Assembly (NCBI GenBank): GCA_944323745.1
Contig: CALUTQ010000001.1
Location: 310,001 to 374,000 of the forward strand
Length of the DNA stretch: 64,000 bases
Reading direction: 5' to 3'
From: Candidatus Avelusimicrobium pullarium
GTDB taxonomy: Bacteria > Elusimicrobiota > Elusimicrobia > Elusimicrobiales > Elusimicrobiaceae
A model generated the notes under the pieces. It made no database searches. It had not been told where the DNA came from and saw only the letters and a list, made by a program, of their open reading frames with translations. Positions within the stretch are counted from its first letter, which is position 1. Each line of letters starts with the position of its first letter. The translations under genes and the position numbers were made by a program. Positions 1 to 7,383 of the stretch are shown piece by piece.

Positions 1-595
1 ATTTGAGTGCACGGAATTTTTCCACGCCCAGCATTGCGTAGAATGCGTCGTAAATGGGGCGCAGATAAGGATCTGTTTTTTCATTAATGTCCCCGGGCAG
101 AAAACCCAGTTTTTCGCCGGCTTCCACAATCGGGCGGGTAACGATAATGCGCTCCACCATACCCAGTTCCAGCGCGCGCAGCGCGCACGCACAGGCCAAA
201 AAGGTTTTGCCCGTGCCGGCAGGGCCGACGGACACCAGCAGGTCGTTATCAAAAACGGCTTCTATATATTTTTTCTGATTTTCGGTGCGGGCTTCTATGG
301 GGCGGGCGTGTTCCGGGCGGAAAATGACGTTGTCTTTAAACGGCACGCGGTCCTGCTCGGGTTCTTCGGTTTTCATTTTGGCGGACATTTCCAAAATTTT
401 CTTCAGCCGTGCCAGTGCTTTATCCAAACGCGAATGGGTGCCTTTAAGCGAAAGTTCCGCCCCCTGTCCGTCTTCGTTGTATTTGACGGTGGCGTCTATT
501 TTAAATTCTTTTTCCAGTGCGCGCAGTTTGCGGTCCTGCACGCCCAGTGCCAGCAAAATTTCGTCCTGGTCGCGTAAAAAGATTTTCTTTATCAT
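1..595 (-). CDS. phoH: PhoH family ATPase, C-terminus cut off by window edge
   Basis: Cytoplasmic P-loop ATPase of the PhoH/YbeZ family, which is associated with RNA metabolism and often sits near ybeY. About 198 residues are visible of a usual 320-350. Residues 1-75 are the N-terminal region. The Walker A motif GPAGTGKT is at 124-131, followed by the family-typical stretch VTRPIVEAGEKLGFLPGD near 152-169. The ATG at 595 is chosen because no start lies upstream in frame; it has no Shine-Dalgarno, but a TATAAT box (608-603) ends 7 nt before it, suggesting a leaderless mRNA. It lies downstream of glgC on the same strand, separated by a strong terminator, so it is probably its own unit. The family call is secure; the specific biological role is not. 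Confidence 0.93.
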   Translation of the reverse strand, partial: MIKKIFLRDQDEILLALGVQDRKLRALEKEFKIDATVKYNEDGQGAELSLKGTHSRLDKALARLKKILEMSAKMKTEEPEQDRVPFKDNVIFRPEHARPIEARTENQKKYIEAVFDNDLLVSVGPAGTGKTFLACACALRALELGMVERIIVTRPIVEAGEKLGFLPGDINEKTDPYLRPIYDAFYAMLGVEKFRALK

Positions 596-642
596 TGTTT
601 TTATTATATAAAATGCGTTTGCCTTGCGGCGGGACAAACGGA

Positions 643-671
643 CAAAAAAAGGGCGCCCTTTAAGGCGCCCT
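643..671 (-). terminator. Rho-independent terminator after glgC
   Basis: GGGCGCC and its complement form a 7-bp GC stem around a 6-nt loop. On the minus strand it is followed by seven T. It closes the secreted protein-thyX-glgC unit and separates it from phoH. Confidence 0.85.
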
Positions 672-677
672 GTGCGG

Positions 678-1889
678 TTAAAGGAATTTGCTCTTGCCGC
701 GCGGGATGACTACAATGCCCGAAGGGTCTATGTAGTAATGCTGCGCGTCGGCTTCCTGATCCAACCCGATGGTCTGTTTGGCCGGGATCGTATTAAAGCG
801 GTCAATGATGACTTTTTTAAGCTTGGCCCCCGGTTTGATTTCACAGTTGTCCATTACCACGCAGCCTTCCATTTCTACGCCGTCGTGCACGATAACGCTG
901 CTGGCCAAAACGCAATCTTTAATTTTGGCCTTGGGATGAATGACGCAGCCGTTGCTGATAAGCGAGTTAATGACCGTGCCGCCCATATATTTGGTCGGCG
1001 GGACGCGGTAAGCGGTGGTGTTGATGGGCCATTTGGGGTTGTCCAAGTCCAATTTGGGTTTGGGGCCCAGCAGGTCCATATGCGTTTGCCAAAAGGACTC
1101 TATAGTCCCCACATCGCGCCAGTAGCCTTGTTCTTCATAGGGCTTGGCGCCGGGCAGGGTTTGGCTCTGAAAGTCGTAGGCAAAAGTGCGGTGGTCGGTT
1201 AAAATTTTAGGCAGGATATGTTTGCCGAAATCTAATGCCGGCACGTCGCAAAAGCGTTTTTGCAGCACCTGCAGCAGCACGTCGGTATTAAAAATATAGT
1301 TCCCCATAGAAGCAAACGCCGCTTTGGGGTTGCCCGGAATATGTTTGGGTTTTTGGGGCTTTTCGTCAAATTGGATAATGCGGTGGTTTTCGTCGGTGGC
1401 CAAAATGCCGAAGGAGGGCGCGTCTTTGATGTCTACGGTATTGGCGGCCACGGTAACGTCGGCCTTGTTTTTAAGGTGGAAATCAATCATTTGCCGCACG
1501 TCCATACGGTAAATGTGGTCAGCCCCGAAAACGGCCACCAAGTCCGGCGCGAAATCGCGCACCAGATTAATGTTCTGGCGCACGGAGTCGGCCGTGCCAC
1601 GGTACCAAATTTCCCCCAAACGCATTTGCGGCGGGACGCAGGTTAGGAAGTGGTCCGGAATTAACCCTTCCGTACGCCAAGTGGTGCGCAGATATTCAAT
1701 CAAACTCTGGGACAAATATTGCACCAGCACATAGGAAGAAAAAATGCCCGAGTTGACGAAATTTGACAGCACAAAATCCACAATGCGGTATTTGCCGCCA
1801 AACGGAACGGACGGTTTGGAGCGGTCTTTGGTCAGCGGGTAAAGGCGTTCGCCTTTGCCGCCGGCCATAATCATACCCAGTACACGCAT
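678..1889 (-). CDS. glgC: Glucose-1-phosphate adenylyltransferase (ADP-glucose pyrophosphorylase)
   Basis: Makes ADP-glucose from glucose-1-phosphate and ATP, the committed step of bacterial glycogen synthesis, in the cytoplasm. 403 aa, normal for GlgC. The nucleotidyltransferase signature AGGKGERL is at residues 9-16 and RSKPSVPFGG at 23-32; WYRGTADSVRQN follows in the catalytic domain. The C-terminal quarter has the hexapeptide-like pattern of a left-handed beta-helix (VIHPKAKIKDCVLASSVIV). A GGGAGA Shine-Dalgarno precedes the ATG. It follows thyX on the same strand by 24 nt and ends in a strong terminator, so the two are probably co-transcribed. No other glycogen gene is visible here. Confidence 0.96.
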   Translation of the reverse strand: MRVLGMIMAGGKGERLYPLTKDRSKPSVPFGGKYRIVDFVLSNFVNSGIFSSYVLVQYLSQSLIEYLRTTWRTEGLIPDHFLTCVPPQMRLGEIWYRGTADSVRQNINLVRDFAPDLVAVFGADHIYRMDVRQMIDFHLKNKADVTVAANTVDIKDAPSFGILATDENHRIIQFDEKPQKPKHIPGNPKAAFASMGNYIFNTDVLLQVLQKRFCDVPALDFGKHILPKILTDHRTFAYDFQSQTLPGAKPYEEQGYWRDVGTIESFWQTHMDLLGPKPKLDLDNPKWPINTTAYRVPPTKYMGGTVINSLISNGCVIHPKAKIKDCVLASSVIVHDGVEMEGCVVMDNCEIKPGAKLKKVIIDRFNTIPAKQTIGLDQEADAQHYYIDPSGIVVIPRGKSKFL

Positions 1890-1913
1890 AGGTTTAAAGT
1901 CTCCCTGTTTAAA

Positions 1914-2603
1914 TTATGCCGCGCCGAGAGGAAGCTTTTTGTCCAACGCTTCAAAGGCTTCCCAAGACCACGGCATTTTTTCTTTAAAAATCTTTGCAAT
2001 GGCGTCTGCATAGACGCGTATTTCATACTGGGCGTGGCTGTCTTGGCGCAGCTGCAGGAAGTTTAAGAGGCTTCTGGCATTCACGCTCCAGTAAAATTGG
2101 GTGTATTGGCACACCGGCAGTACGCCGCGGGCCATTTCGCGCGCCACGCCGGCTTCAATAAGTTTGTTGTACGTGGCAAAAGAAGCTTCCACGCTGTCTT
2201 CGTACAGTTTGCGCAAGGCGGCGTCGTCCATATGGGCTTCTACGGAGCCTTGTCTGTTTTTAAAATCTTGTCCGCGGAAATGTTCGGGAATATAAAACTC
2301 GTCCTTTACCTGCGTATAGCGCGCGCTGATTTCGTTAAAAGAGCCCCAGCGGTGGCGCATCCATTGGCGGGCAACGTAGATGGGGCAGCAGACGTGAAAC
2401 TGAAAATAACAATGTTCAAAGGGGGTGTGGTGGCGGTGTTCCAGCAGATATTTAATGAGGCCTTTATCTTTTTCTTCGCCTTTGGTGGTGGCGCCAAAAG
2501 AAACGCGGGCCGAACTGACGACGCGGTTATCCCCGCCCATAAAGTCAACCAGACGGATGAAGCCTTTGTCTAACAAATGAATGGTATTGTTGTCGTTTTC
2601 CAC
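1914..2603 (-). CDS. thyX: Flavin-dependent thymidylate synthase ThyX
   Basis: Methylates dUMP to dTMP using methylene-tetrahydrofolate, FAD and NADPH. 229 aa, in the family range. The ThyX motif RHRWGSFNEISARY (RHRxxSxNxxSxR) is at residues 83-96. An AAGGAG Shine-Dalgarno precedes the start. It lies between the 445-residue secreted protein upstream (30 nt gap) and glgC downstream (24 nt gap), with no obvious functional link. No folate-reductase gene is visible, consistent with ThyX organisms not needing dihydrofolate recycling by ThyA. Confidence 0.96.
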   Translation of the reverse strand: MENDNNTIHLLDKGFIRLVDFMGGDNRVVSSARVSFGATTKGEEKDKGLIKYLLEHRHHTPFEHCYFQFHVCCPIYVARQWMRHRWGSFNEISARYTQVKDEFYIPEHFRGQDFKNRQGSVEAHMDDAALRKLYEDSVEASFATYNKLIEAGVAREMARGVLPVCQYTQFYWSVNARSLLNFLQLRQDSHAQYEIRVYADAIAKIFKEKMPWSWEAFEALDKKLPLGAA

Positions 2604-2633
2604 GTTAAATCTCCTTGCGGGCAGTGCCCTGTA

Positions 2634-3971
2634 TTATCTGTAAATTTCCGTCAGTACGGTCTGTCCGCCCGAAACAACCTGCGGGGCTAAAATGCCCAAA
2701 TCGGTGCAATTGGTGTCGTAAAGAAAGCCGTTTAAATCTACGGTTTCGCGCACGTCCAGAACGCCGTTTTCGTACGTTAAGAAATGAATTTTTCCGCTTT
2801 TGTAAGAACCGAAACTCTCCGACAGAATGCCAAACTCCGCTTCGTTCTGCACGGCGGCTAAAACGGCACGGCCGTTGGAATCGTAAGCTTGTACGGAGGG
2901 GTAAAACGAAATGATTTCTTGCTTATATTTTACACGATTTGGAGCCGTTGCGAAAAGCGCAGGGCTGTCCACATATTTCCCATTGTCTAAGCGCAGGCGC
3001 AGGCGGCCGTTTGAAGTGGTATAAATAAAATTGTTGTTGTTTTCCACGGGGAAGTAGTTCAGCCCCGTCAGCCAGTTGCCGCGGGAAGACGTCACTTTTT
3101 TGCCGGCGGAAAAACGACCGTTTTTGTAGGACAGTTCCCGTATGTCGCCGGCTTTGACGCCGCTGGTAAACGGCTTTTGAACATATATTTTTTTATCGTT
3201 TCCGCAGCCTAATTCTTTGGCAAAATAGGGGATGGAATTAATTTCCTTAAACTCATTGTCGGTTACGTCAAAAATTAAAGTAGAAATGCGGCTGTCCTTG
3301 CTGCTGTACACGGCGGCAAAAAGCTGGGCTTTGCCCTGGCCGGTTACGTCCGCGGCCGATAAAGAGAGGAATTGTTTCCCGCCGGAAAGTTTATATTCGG
3401 CAATTTGCCGCAGCGCATTGTTTTCCTCCGTATACAAAACCAGATTCCCTTTAGTGTCGGCAACGGCTATTTCCTGCCCGGGCAAGGCGTTTAAATCTGC
3501 TTTGACGGCGCTGATAACCTCGCGCGCGATGACAGGATAGGTTTTTATTTTGCGGTTTGAAACCAGCGCTTTTTGGGGCTCCGTGCCGGCTGTTTCGCCG
3601 GACGTTGTGGTTTGCAGACTGACAGTCGCCGTTTGCGCGGGGGTGTTAATGACGGCTTCCTGCCCAACGGCATAATCGCCTTTTTGCGGCAATTGCCCTA
3701 CGGCATACATCGGCTGCACCTCTATAATTTTGCCTTCCGGCGAGTAGTGGTATAAAAACCCCAAGTCTTTGCCCGTTTTGGGGTTGGTCAGCTTTTCCTG
3801 ACCGGTAATAATTTTAAAGGTATCTCCGACGGAAACGTTGCGGTTGAGTTCGGTTGTATCCAAATAAATTTTTTGACCGTCTGTTTTTACGACGGTGACC
3901 TGCGCCAGAGCGCCGGGAATAAAACCGGCCGTTAAAAAGGCCGCCAACAGGAGTTTAACGGTTATTTTCAT
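2634..3971 (-). CDS. Secreted protein with FG-GAP/VCBS-like repeats, function unknown
   Basis: 445 aa. The start at 3971 is chosen because it begins a clean signal peptide (MKITVKLLLAAFLTAG to the ALAQ cleavage region, about residue 23); the longer upstream reading would run into divergent mazG. After a T/Q/S-rich segment near residues 110-135 the protein contains repeated beta-rich units such as GQEIAVADTKGNLVLYT and LSAADVTGQGKAQLFAAVY, resembling FG-GAP or VCBS repeats. Some FG-GAP proteins bind cell-surface partners; no function can be assigned here. No Shine-Dalgarno is seen; a TATACC box (3985-3980) ends 8 nt before the ATG, suggesting a leaderless message. First gene of the thyX-glgC unit. 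Confidence 0.8.
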   Translation of the reverse strand: MKITVKLLLAAFLTAGFIPGALAQVTVVKTDGQKIYLDTTELNRNVSVGDTFKIITGQEKLTNPKTGKDLGFLYHYSPEGKIIEVQPMYAVGQLPQKGDYAVGQEAVINTPAQTATVSLQTTTSGETAGTEPQKALVSNRKIKTYPVIAREVISAVKADLNALPGQEIAVADTKGNLVLYTEENNALRQIAEYKLSGGKQFLSLSAADVTGQGKAQLFAAVYSSKDSRISTLIFDVTDNEFKEINSIPYFAKELGCGNDKKIYVQKPFTSGVKAGDIRELSYKNGRFSAGKKVTSSRGNWLTGLNYFPVENNNNFIYTTSNGRLRLRLDNGKYVDSPALFATAPNRVKYKQEIISFYPSVQAYDSNGRAVLAAVQNEAEFGILSESFGSYKSGKIHFLTYENGVLDVRETVDLNGFLYDTNCTDLGILAPQVVSGGQTVLTEIYR

Positions 3972-4008
3972 ATAATAATGGTATAGCATTTTTGCCGGAG
4001 GCCTACAA

Positions 4009-4392
4009 ATGAAAACAAATTTTGAAAATTTAAAGCAAACCATTGCCACGCTGCGCGGCCCGAACGGCTGCCCCTGGGATAAAAAACAGACGCACGAAAG
4101 TTTGATTAAATGTCTGCAAAACGAAAGCCAGGAATTAATTGACGCCATTCATAATAAAGATGACGAAAATATGAAAGAGGAATTGGGCGATGTATTGCTG
4201 CAGGTGCTTATGAATGCGCAAATTGCACAGGAAGAAGGTAAATTTACCATAGACGACGTAATCGTTTATTTGGACGAAAAACTGCACCGCCGCCACCCGC
4301 ACGTGTTTGGCAATCACGCCAAAGCTGCCACGCCCGAAGAAGCCCTGGCCGTCTGGCGGGAAATGAAAAAGAAAGAACGGGAAGGGAAATAA
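4009..4392 (+). CDS. mazG: MazG-type nucleoside triphosphate pyrophosphohydrolase, single domain
   Basis: Hydrolyses NTP/dNTP to the monophosphate and pyrophosphate, a nucleotide-pool cleaning function. 127 aa: one all-alpha MazG domain, about half of the 260-residue two-domain E. coli enzyme. The GCPWDKKQTHESL signature is at residues 20-32. Metal-binding acidic residues are E39/E42 (ESQE) and E58/D61 (ELGD). GGAGG lies 7 nt before the ATG. Divergent from the secreted-protein gene with only 37 nt between them; a TATAAT box at 3971-3976 overlaps that gene's start codon. Followed by its own terminator. Confidence 0.94.
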   Translation: MKTNFENLKQTIATLRGPNGCPWDKKQTHESLIKCLQNESQELIDAIHNKDDENMKEELGDVLLQVLMNAQIAQEEGKFTIDDVIVYLDEKLHRRHPHVFGNHAKAATPEEALAVWREMKKKEREGK

Positions 4393-4416
4393 AATATTTT
4401 AAACGTAACGTCAGTA

Positions 4417-4446
4417 AGCGCAAGAATTTTGTTCTTGCGCTTTTTG
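4417..4446 (+). terminator. Rho-independent terminator after mazG
   Basis: AGCGCAAGAA and TTCTTGCGCT arms close a short AT loop and run into a T-tract on the plus strand. Confidence 0.85.
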
Positions 4447-4470
4447 TTTAAGAAGAAATGGCGGAAGGGC

Positions 4471-4498
4471 TTGTATTGTTTTTTTTTTTTGATAAATT
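4471..4498 (+). promoter_or_regulatory. Possible promoter of the prepilin gene
   Basis: TTGTAT at 4471-4476, a 16-nt spacer made mostly of a 12-T run, and TAAATT at 4493-4498. The ATG at 4505 comes 6 nt later, so the transcript would be leaderless or nearly so. The T-tract spacer is unusual and prone to length change. Confidence 0.4.
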
Positions 4499-4520
4499 TT
4501 GCTTATGAGCAAAATTTATC
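4491..4520 (+). promoter_or_regulatory. Perfect 13-bp inverted repeat with the prepilin ATG in its loop
   Basis: GATAAATTTTGCT at 4491-4503 is exactly complementary to AGCAAAATTTATC at 4508-4520. The 4-nt spacer TATG contains the ATG at 4505-4507. As DNA this is an operator-like palindrome over the -10 and start. As RNA it would hold the start codon in a loop only if the transcript begins upstream of 4491. Confidence 0.6.
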
Positions 4521-5119
4521 AAAAAGTGCTTTCAGACCGAAAATGCGCCTCAAGACGTTGTTTTGGCGGTTTTACGCTTATTGAGTTTTTAGTCGTCGTG
4601 CTGATAATCGGCATTTTGGCGGCAATCGCCTTGCCGCAATATGAAAAAGTAGTTAAGAGGACGCGCGCCACGGAATTGCGTCTGCTCATAAAGAATATTG
4701 AAGAAGCACAAAAAAGTTATTTTTTGGCCAACGGAACTTATACCCAATGTTTAAATGAGTTGGATATAAATGTGCTTTCTTCGTTTACTAGTTTAACGGA
4801 AACAGACGGCTGCGTAACCGACACCAGCAAGGGAACCGGAGACAGCAAAGTTACGGTATCGGTTTCCCGATATGTGGACAATGGCTGGCTGGACAAAGGA
4901 GCCACCAATTGGACAGTGACTGCCTTTTTGGGTAATTATGGGGTCAGCGGAAATGGCGGGTATGGGGTTCGTTTTGGATTTAGCGATTCCCAGCGGGAAC
5001 CCATAAGTTGCGTGGAATATGCCTGTCATATGGTGAAAGAAGGAAGCTTCTGCCGTTCTGTTTTGTTCGTGGAGGGGGAAATGGTACAACGGGGTTGCTT
5101 GCGTTTTTACCATAACTAG
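4505..5119 (+). CDS. Type IV prepilin-like protein (PilE/type II pseudopilin class)
   Basis: 204 aa. The leader peptide (residues 1-22) ends in CFGG. The cleavage site is followed by FTLIEFLVVVLIIGILAAIA, with Glu at mature position 5 as in type IV pilins. The hydrophobic N-terminal helix is followed by a charged helical segment (KVVKRTRATELRLLIKNIEEA) and a beta-rich globular part with several cysteines. It would be processed by the PilD peptidase and either assembled in a pilus or act as a pseudopilin. No pilus assembly gene is nearby, so it is an orphan. The ATG at 4505 is preferred over a TTG at 4499. No Shine-Dalgarno is visible. Ends 26 nt before the terminator shared with the convergent RNA candidate. 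Confidence 0.88.
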   Translation: MSKIYQKVLSDRKCASRRCFGGFTLIEFLVVVLIIGILAAIALPQYEKVVKRTRATELRLLIKNIEEAQKSYFLANGTYTQCLNELDINVLSSFTSLTETDGCVTDTSKGTGDSKVTVSVSRYVDNGWLDKGATNWTVTAFLGNYGVSGNGGYGVRFGFSDSQREPISCVEYACHMVKEGSFCRSVLFVEGEMVQRGCLRFYHN

Positions 5120-5137
5120 AATTTCTTTTAAAAACTA

Positions 5138-5175
5138 GACAAAAATAAACCCCCGCGTATTATTTCGGGGGTTTA
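5138..5175 (-). terminator. Strong terminator, best oriented for minus strand
   Basis: TAAACCCCCG (5146-5155) pairs with CGGGGGTTTA (5166-5175). On the minus strand five T follow at once (5145-5141); on the plus strand the T-tract is only three, so it mainly ends a minus-strand transcript and may also stop the convergent prepilin message. Confidence 0.8.
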
Positions 5176-5313
5176 GCTCATGTATGTCATTTTCATGACT
5201 TCTGTTCCTCTTTCCCGCCGGGGCTCTGTGTCCGGGTCTTCACGCAATCGGGAAACACGCCGTGCCTCCAGCAACTGCAACCAAGGACTTCAGGCTGACC
5301 TGCGGTACTTTGT
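5141..5313 (-). ncRNA. Candidate structured non-coding RNA of about 170 nt (6S-like size), unproven
   Basis: Between crtB-like and the prepilin lies a GC-richer, stem-rich block with no reading frame that looks real. On the minus strand a TTGATT-16 nt-TAGACT promoter-like pair (5347-5342 and 5325-5320) would start RNA near 5313, and the terminator at 5146-5175 would end it. Visible stems include GTTTCCC with GGGAAA, a GTCAT-GAAA-ATGAC tetraloop hairpin, and GTAC-AAA-GTAC. On the opposite strand the stretch AACCAAGG then GACCTGCGG loosely recalls the 3' part of 6S RNA, so the strand is not certain. It lacks the SRP RNA signature GGAAG. It could also be a 3' UTR of the gene at 5351. Confidence 0.4.
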
Positions 5314-5350
5314 ACTATTAGTCTAGCCCTTTTTCCTAAAAAATCAAGGG

Positions 5351-6388
5351 CTAAAAAAGACCTATTTTTTCTAGGCCCTGTTGCTTGTGCAAGCCCAGTT
5401 TATACTCCAGCCCCTTGTTAAATAAAGTATTGCTTAAAAGAAGCATCGGCGTAAGAACCAATGTAAAGTAAATGCGGTTGCGCGATATCTTAACACGGTG
5501 GGCCGGATCTAGCAGATTTGCTTCCGCTTCCAGTTTGTTTAATGTATCTGCCGCCCACAGCACCGGCCAAGCCATTGTGGCACGGTAGCGCAGTTGTGTT
5601 TTGGGCAAAGCAGCAAAATATTTTTTTGCCGAACCCAATTTTGTTCTGCCCCAGTTTATCCAATATCGTTTGACCGGTTCAAAGCGGGGGCTGTTTATCT
5701 GTTCTAATAAATCATTAGGCTGCAGGTGATGTTCTTCTAGTTGTTCCGACGGGAAATAACAGCGCCCGATGCGCAAGTCCCGCGGTAAATCACGCAGGAT
5801 GTTTACAATTTGCAAGGCGTCGCCTATGTCTTTGCCCCATTGTAAAAAAAGCGTTTTTTCCGCCGATATTTGTATGTGTCCGGCAATCAGTTTGCTCCAA
5901 AACACCCCCGGTTCGCCGCCCATAAGATGACAGTAATTTTCCAGTTCTTGACAGGTGCGGAAGGCCGCCAGTTTGTGGGAATTTTCCGGCGGGAAAGTTT
6001 GCAGATCCGTTTTCATCCCTTCGCATACGGCGTGTACCACTTCCAGCACGAGGGTTTGTTTGTCTTCGGGGAGTCGTTGAAAATAAGCCAAACAGGCCGG
6101 CAAATTTTTTAACAGTTTTTCTTCATATATATTAGAGGAAGCACCGCTGATATCTTGCACCAAAGCTTGTTGCTGTTGGGCGTTGGGATGTGTAATCATT
6201 TCCGGAAAACATTCAATCCATTTCAAACGCCGGCTGTTTTCCAATAAAGAAGTATCGGCAATACTGTCGGCATATCTGCATAAAAGATAAGCAATGGAAA
6301 AAGTACCTCTTACCGTCGGAGGAAGATAGTGCGCGCTTAAATAAAGACTGCGCGAAGTATGCTTGAGCAATTCATTTAAATTTGTCAT
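5351..6388 (-). CDS. Squalene/phytoene synthase family protein
   Basis: Head-to-head condensation of two prenyl diphosphates (farnesyl or geranylgeranyl) by a trans-prenyltransferase fold. 345 aa. The first aspartate-rich motif DSIAD is at residues 41-45 within CRYADSIADT. The second, DLPRD, is at 200-204, followed by RIGRCYFP. A hydrophobic segment near residues 308-326 could be a C-terminal membrane helix, as in squalene synthases. Whether the product is squalene, a hopanoid precursor or phytoene cannot be told: no desaturase, hpn or cyclase gene is in the window. The ATG at 6388 has no Shine-Dalgarno; TATACT at 6405-6400 ends 11 nt before it. Divergent from the promoter at 6414. Confidence 0.88.
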   Translation of the reverse strand: MTNLNELLKHTSRSLYLSAHYLPPTVRGTFSIAYLLCRYADSIADTSLLENSRRLKWIECFPEMITHPNAQQQQALVQDISGASSNIYEEKLLKNLPACLAYFQRLPEDKQTLVLEVVHAVCEGMKTDLQTFPPENSHKLAAFRTCQELENYCHLMGGEPGVFWSKLIAGHIQISAEKTLFLQWGKDIGDALQIVNILRDLPRDLRIGRCYFPSEQLEEHHLQPNDLLEQINSPRFEPVKRYWINWGRTKLGSAKKYFAALPKTQLRYRATMAWPVLWAADTLNKLEAEANLLDPAHRVKISRNRIYFTLVLTPMLLLSNTLFNKGLEYKLGLHKQQGLEKIGLF

Positions 6389-6413
6389 AATTTACCAATA
6401 GTATAAAATTTTG

Positions 6414-6442
6414 TTGACACAAAAACAAATTTATTGTAAACT
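6414..6442 (+). promoter_or_regulatory. Strong sigma-70-type promoter
   Basis: TTGACA at 6414-6419, exactly 17 nt, TAAACT at 6437-6442. The predicted start is near 6449. It overlaps the upstream region of the divergent gene at 6388. Confidence 0.75.
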
Positions 6443-6448
6443 TTCCAT

Positions 6449-6622
6449 ATGCAAGAAAGAAACTATCGTAATCACAACCTATTTATTATGAACTTCGCCC
6501 TAATTATGTGGGTGAAGAAAGGTTGCGTTTGCGAGAGTATGCTATGACATATAAATAAAAATTGATTTTTTGCATTTTAAAACCTCGCATTCGTAATTAA
6601 AGAATGCGGGGTTTTTTATTTT
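6449..6622 (+). ncRNA. Candidate small RNA of about 170 nt, or leaderless 32-codon ORF (6449-6547)
   Basis: Bounded by the promoter at 6414-6442 and the terminator at 6579-6622. The RNA folds well: CTTCGCCC with GGGTGAAG (8 bp around a 9-nt loop) inside CAACC with GGTTG inside TCGTAA with TTGCGA, a long interrupted hairpin. The ATG at 6449-6451 falls at the predicted transcription start and opens a 32-codon frame ending TGA at 6547 (MQERNYRNHN start); its codons are unremarkable and it has no Shine-Dalgarno. It could also be an attenuated leader of the secreted-protein gene at 6659. I favour a regulatory RNA because of the structure. Confidence 0.45.
6579..6622 (+). terminator. Rho-independent terminator of the 6449 transcript
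   Basis: AACCTCGCATTC (6581-6592) pairs over 12 positions, one a G-T pair, with GAATGCGGGGTT (6602-6613), and a T-rich tail follows. It lies 37 nt upstream of the next gene. Confidence 0.85.
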
Positions 6623-6658
6623 TAAATTAATGAGAAAAGAAAAAAAGGAGAAAAAGAA

Positions 6659-7264
6659 ATGAAGAAAGTAATCATCACCACCTGTGCAGTCGTTTTCGCT
6701 GCGGTAGCCGCCAGTGCCCAAGGTTTGGGGACCGTAAGAGACATTAACGGTTTTGGTGCGGAATATTTGGCCCGCCAAAGCAAATCTGCCCGCCAGCAAA
6801 CGATTAAAAAAGAACAAAAACAAGTGGGCAGCTTGCAAAAAGCAATTGAACAAGCCAATGTTCGTTATAACAGACAAATGTTTGTAATGGGGGCTTTGGG
6901 GGATGCGGCTCAGTTCGTACGCTACACGCAAACGCAACCGGCTGAAAAAACGGAGAAAAAAGCTGCTCCTGCCGCTAAGCCGGAAAGCGCTGAGCAGAAA
7001 GGAAGCTCTTTTTCTTCTTATCATCCGTATATGGGCAGAGAAGGCAAAATAATGGCTATGGGCGATGTCTTTGCCGAACGCATCAAGGCCAGAAAGGCGG
7101 CCCGCAAACAAGCGAAAGAAGCTGCTCCTGCCGCTAAAAAAGAAGAAAAGAAAGGTTCTTGGTTAGGCGCTTTGTTCGGCGGCCGCTACCCGGGCGAAAG
7201 CGATGAAGATTATAAACATCGCTTGGCGATGAGCTCTTATCCCGCCTGCCAGCCGTTTAAATAA
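6659..7264 (+). CDS. Small secreted protein, Lys/Ala-rich, function unknown
   Basis: 201 aa. A signal peptide (MKKVIITTCAVVFAAVAASA, cleavage near residue 20) is followed by a basic, Gln/Lys-rich, probably helical part (ARQSKSARQQTIKKEQKQ), then two low-complexity segments each containing AAPAAK (one near residues 102-107, one near 156-161). The C-terminus ends GGRYPGESDEDYKHRLAMSS, looking like a short folded tail. A GGAG-containing Shine-Dalgarno lies 8 nt before the ATG. It has its own terminator and either depends on read-through from the 6414 promoter or on an unseen one. I do not recognise the family. Confidence 0.8.
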   Translation: MKKVIITTCAVVFAAVAASAQGLGTVRDINGFGAEYLARQSKSARQQTIKKEQKQVGSLQKAIEQANVRYNRQMFVMGALGDAAQFVRYTQTQPAEKTEKKAAPAAKPESAEQKGSSFSSYHPYMGREGKIMAMGDVFAERIKARKAARKQAKEAAPAAKKEEKKGSWLGALFGGRYPGESDEDYKHRLAMSSYPACQPFK

Positions 7265-7301
7265 ATTTTCCTAAATTATATTAGGGAAAAAGAAAGGGTA
7301 C

Positions 7302-7336
7302 AAAAAGGGCTGCACTTTCTGTGCAGTCCTTTTTTC
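7302..7336 (+). terminator. Rho-independent terminator
   Basis: AAGGGCTGCAC pairs with GTGCAGTCCTT around TTTCT and continues into T6. It closes the secreted-protein gene before the rRNA leader. Confidence 0.88.
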
Positions 7337-7383
7337 TGATAAGCAAAAGTCAGATTATAACGCCGCATTATAACGTCTGTTTT

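Noticed and set aside
2634-4148. Longer start (59 more residues) for the secreted FG-GAP-like protein
   Set aside because: It would overlap mazG on the other strand and hide the clear signal peptide starting at 3971.
5141-5313. SRP RNA or tmRNA as identity of the RNA candidate
   Set aside because: The SRP GGAAG tetraloop region and the tmRNA tRNA-like end with TTCGANTC were not found on either strand.
6449-6547. Idea that the 32-codon frame is an IS200-type transposase remnant
   Set aside because: Only a loose likeness to the YR..H start of such proteins; there is no catalytic HUH motif and no insertion-sequence ends.
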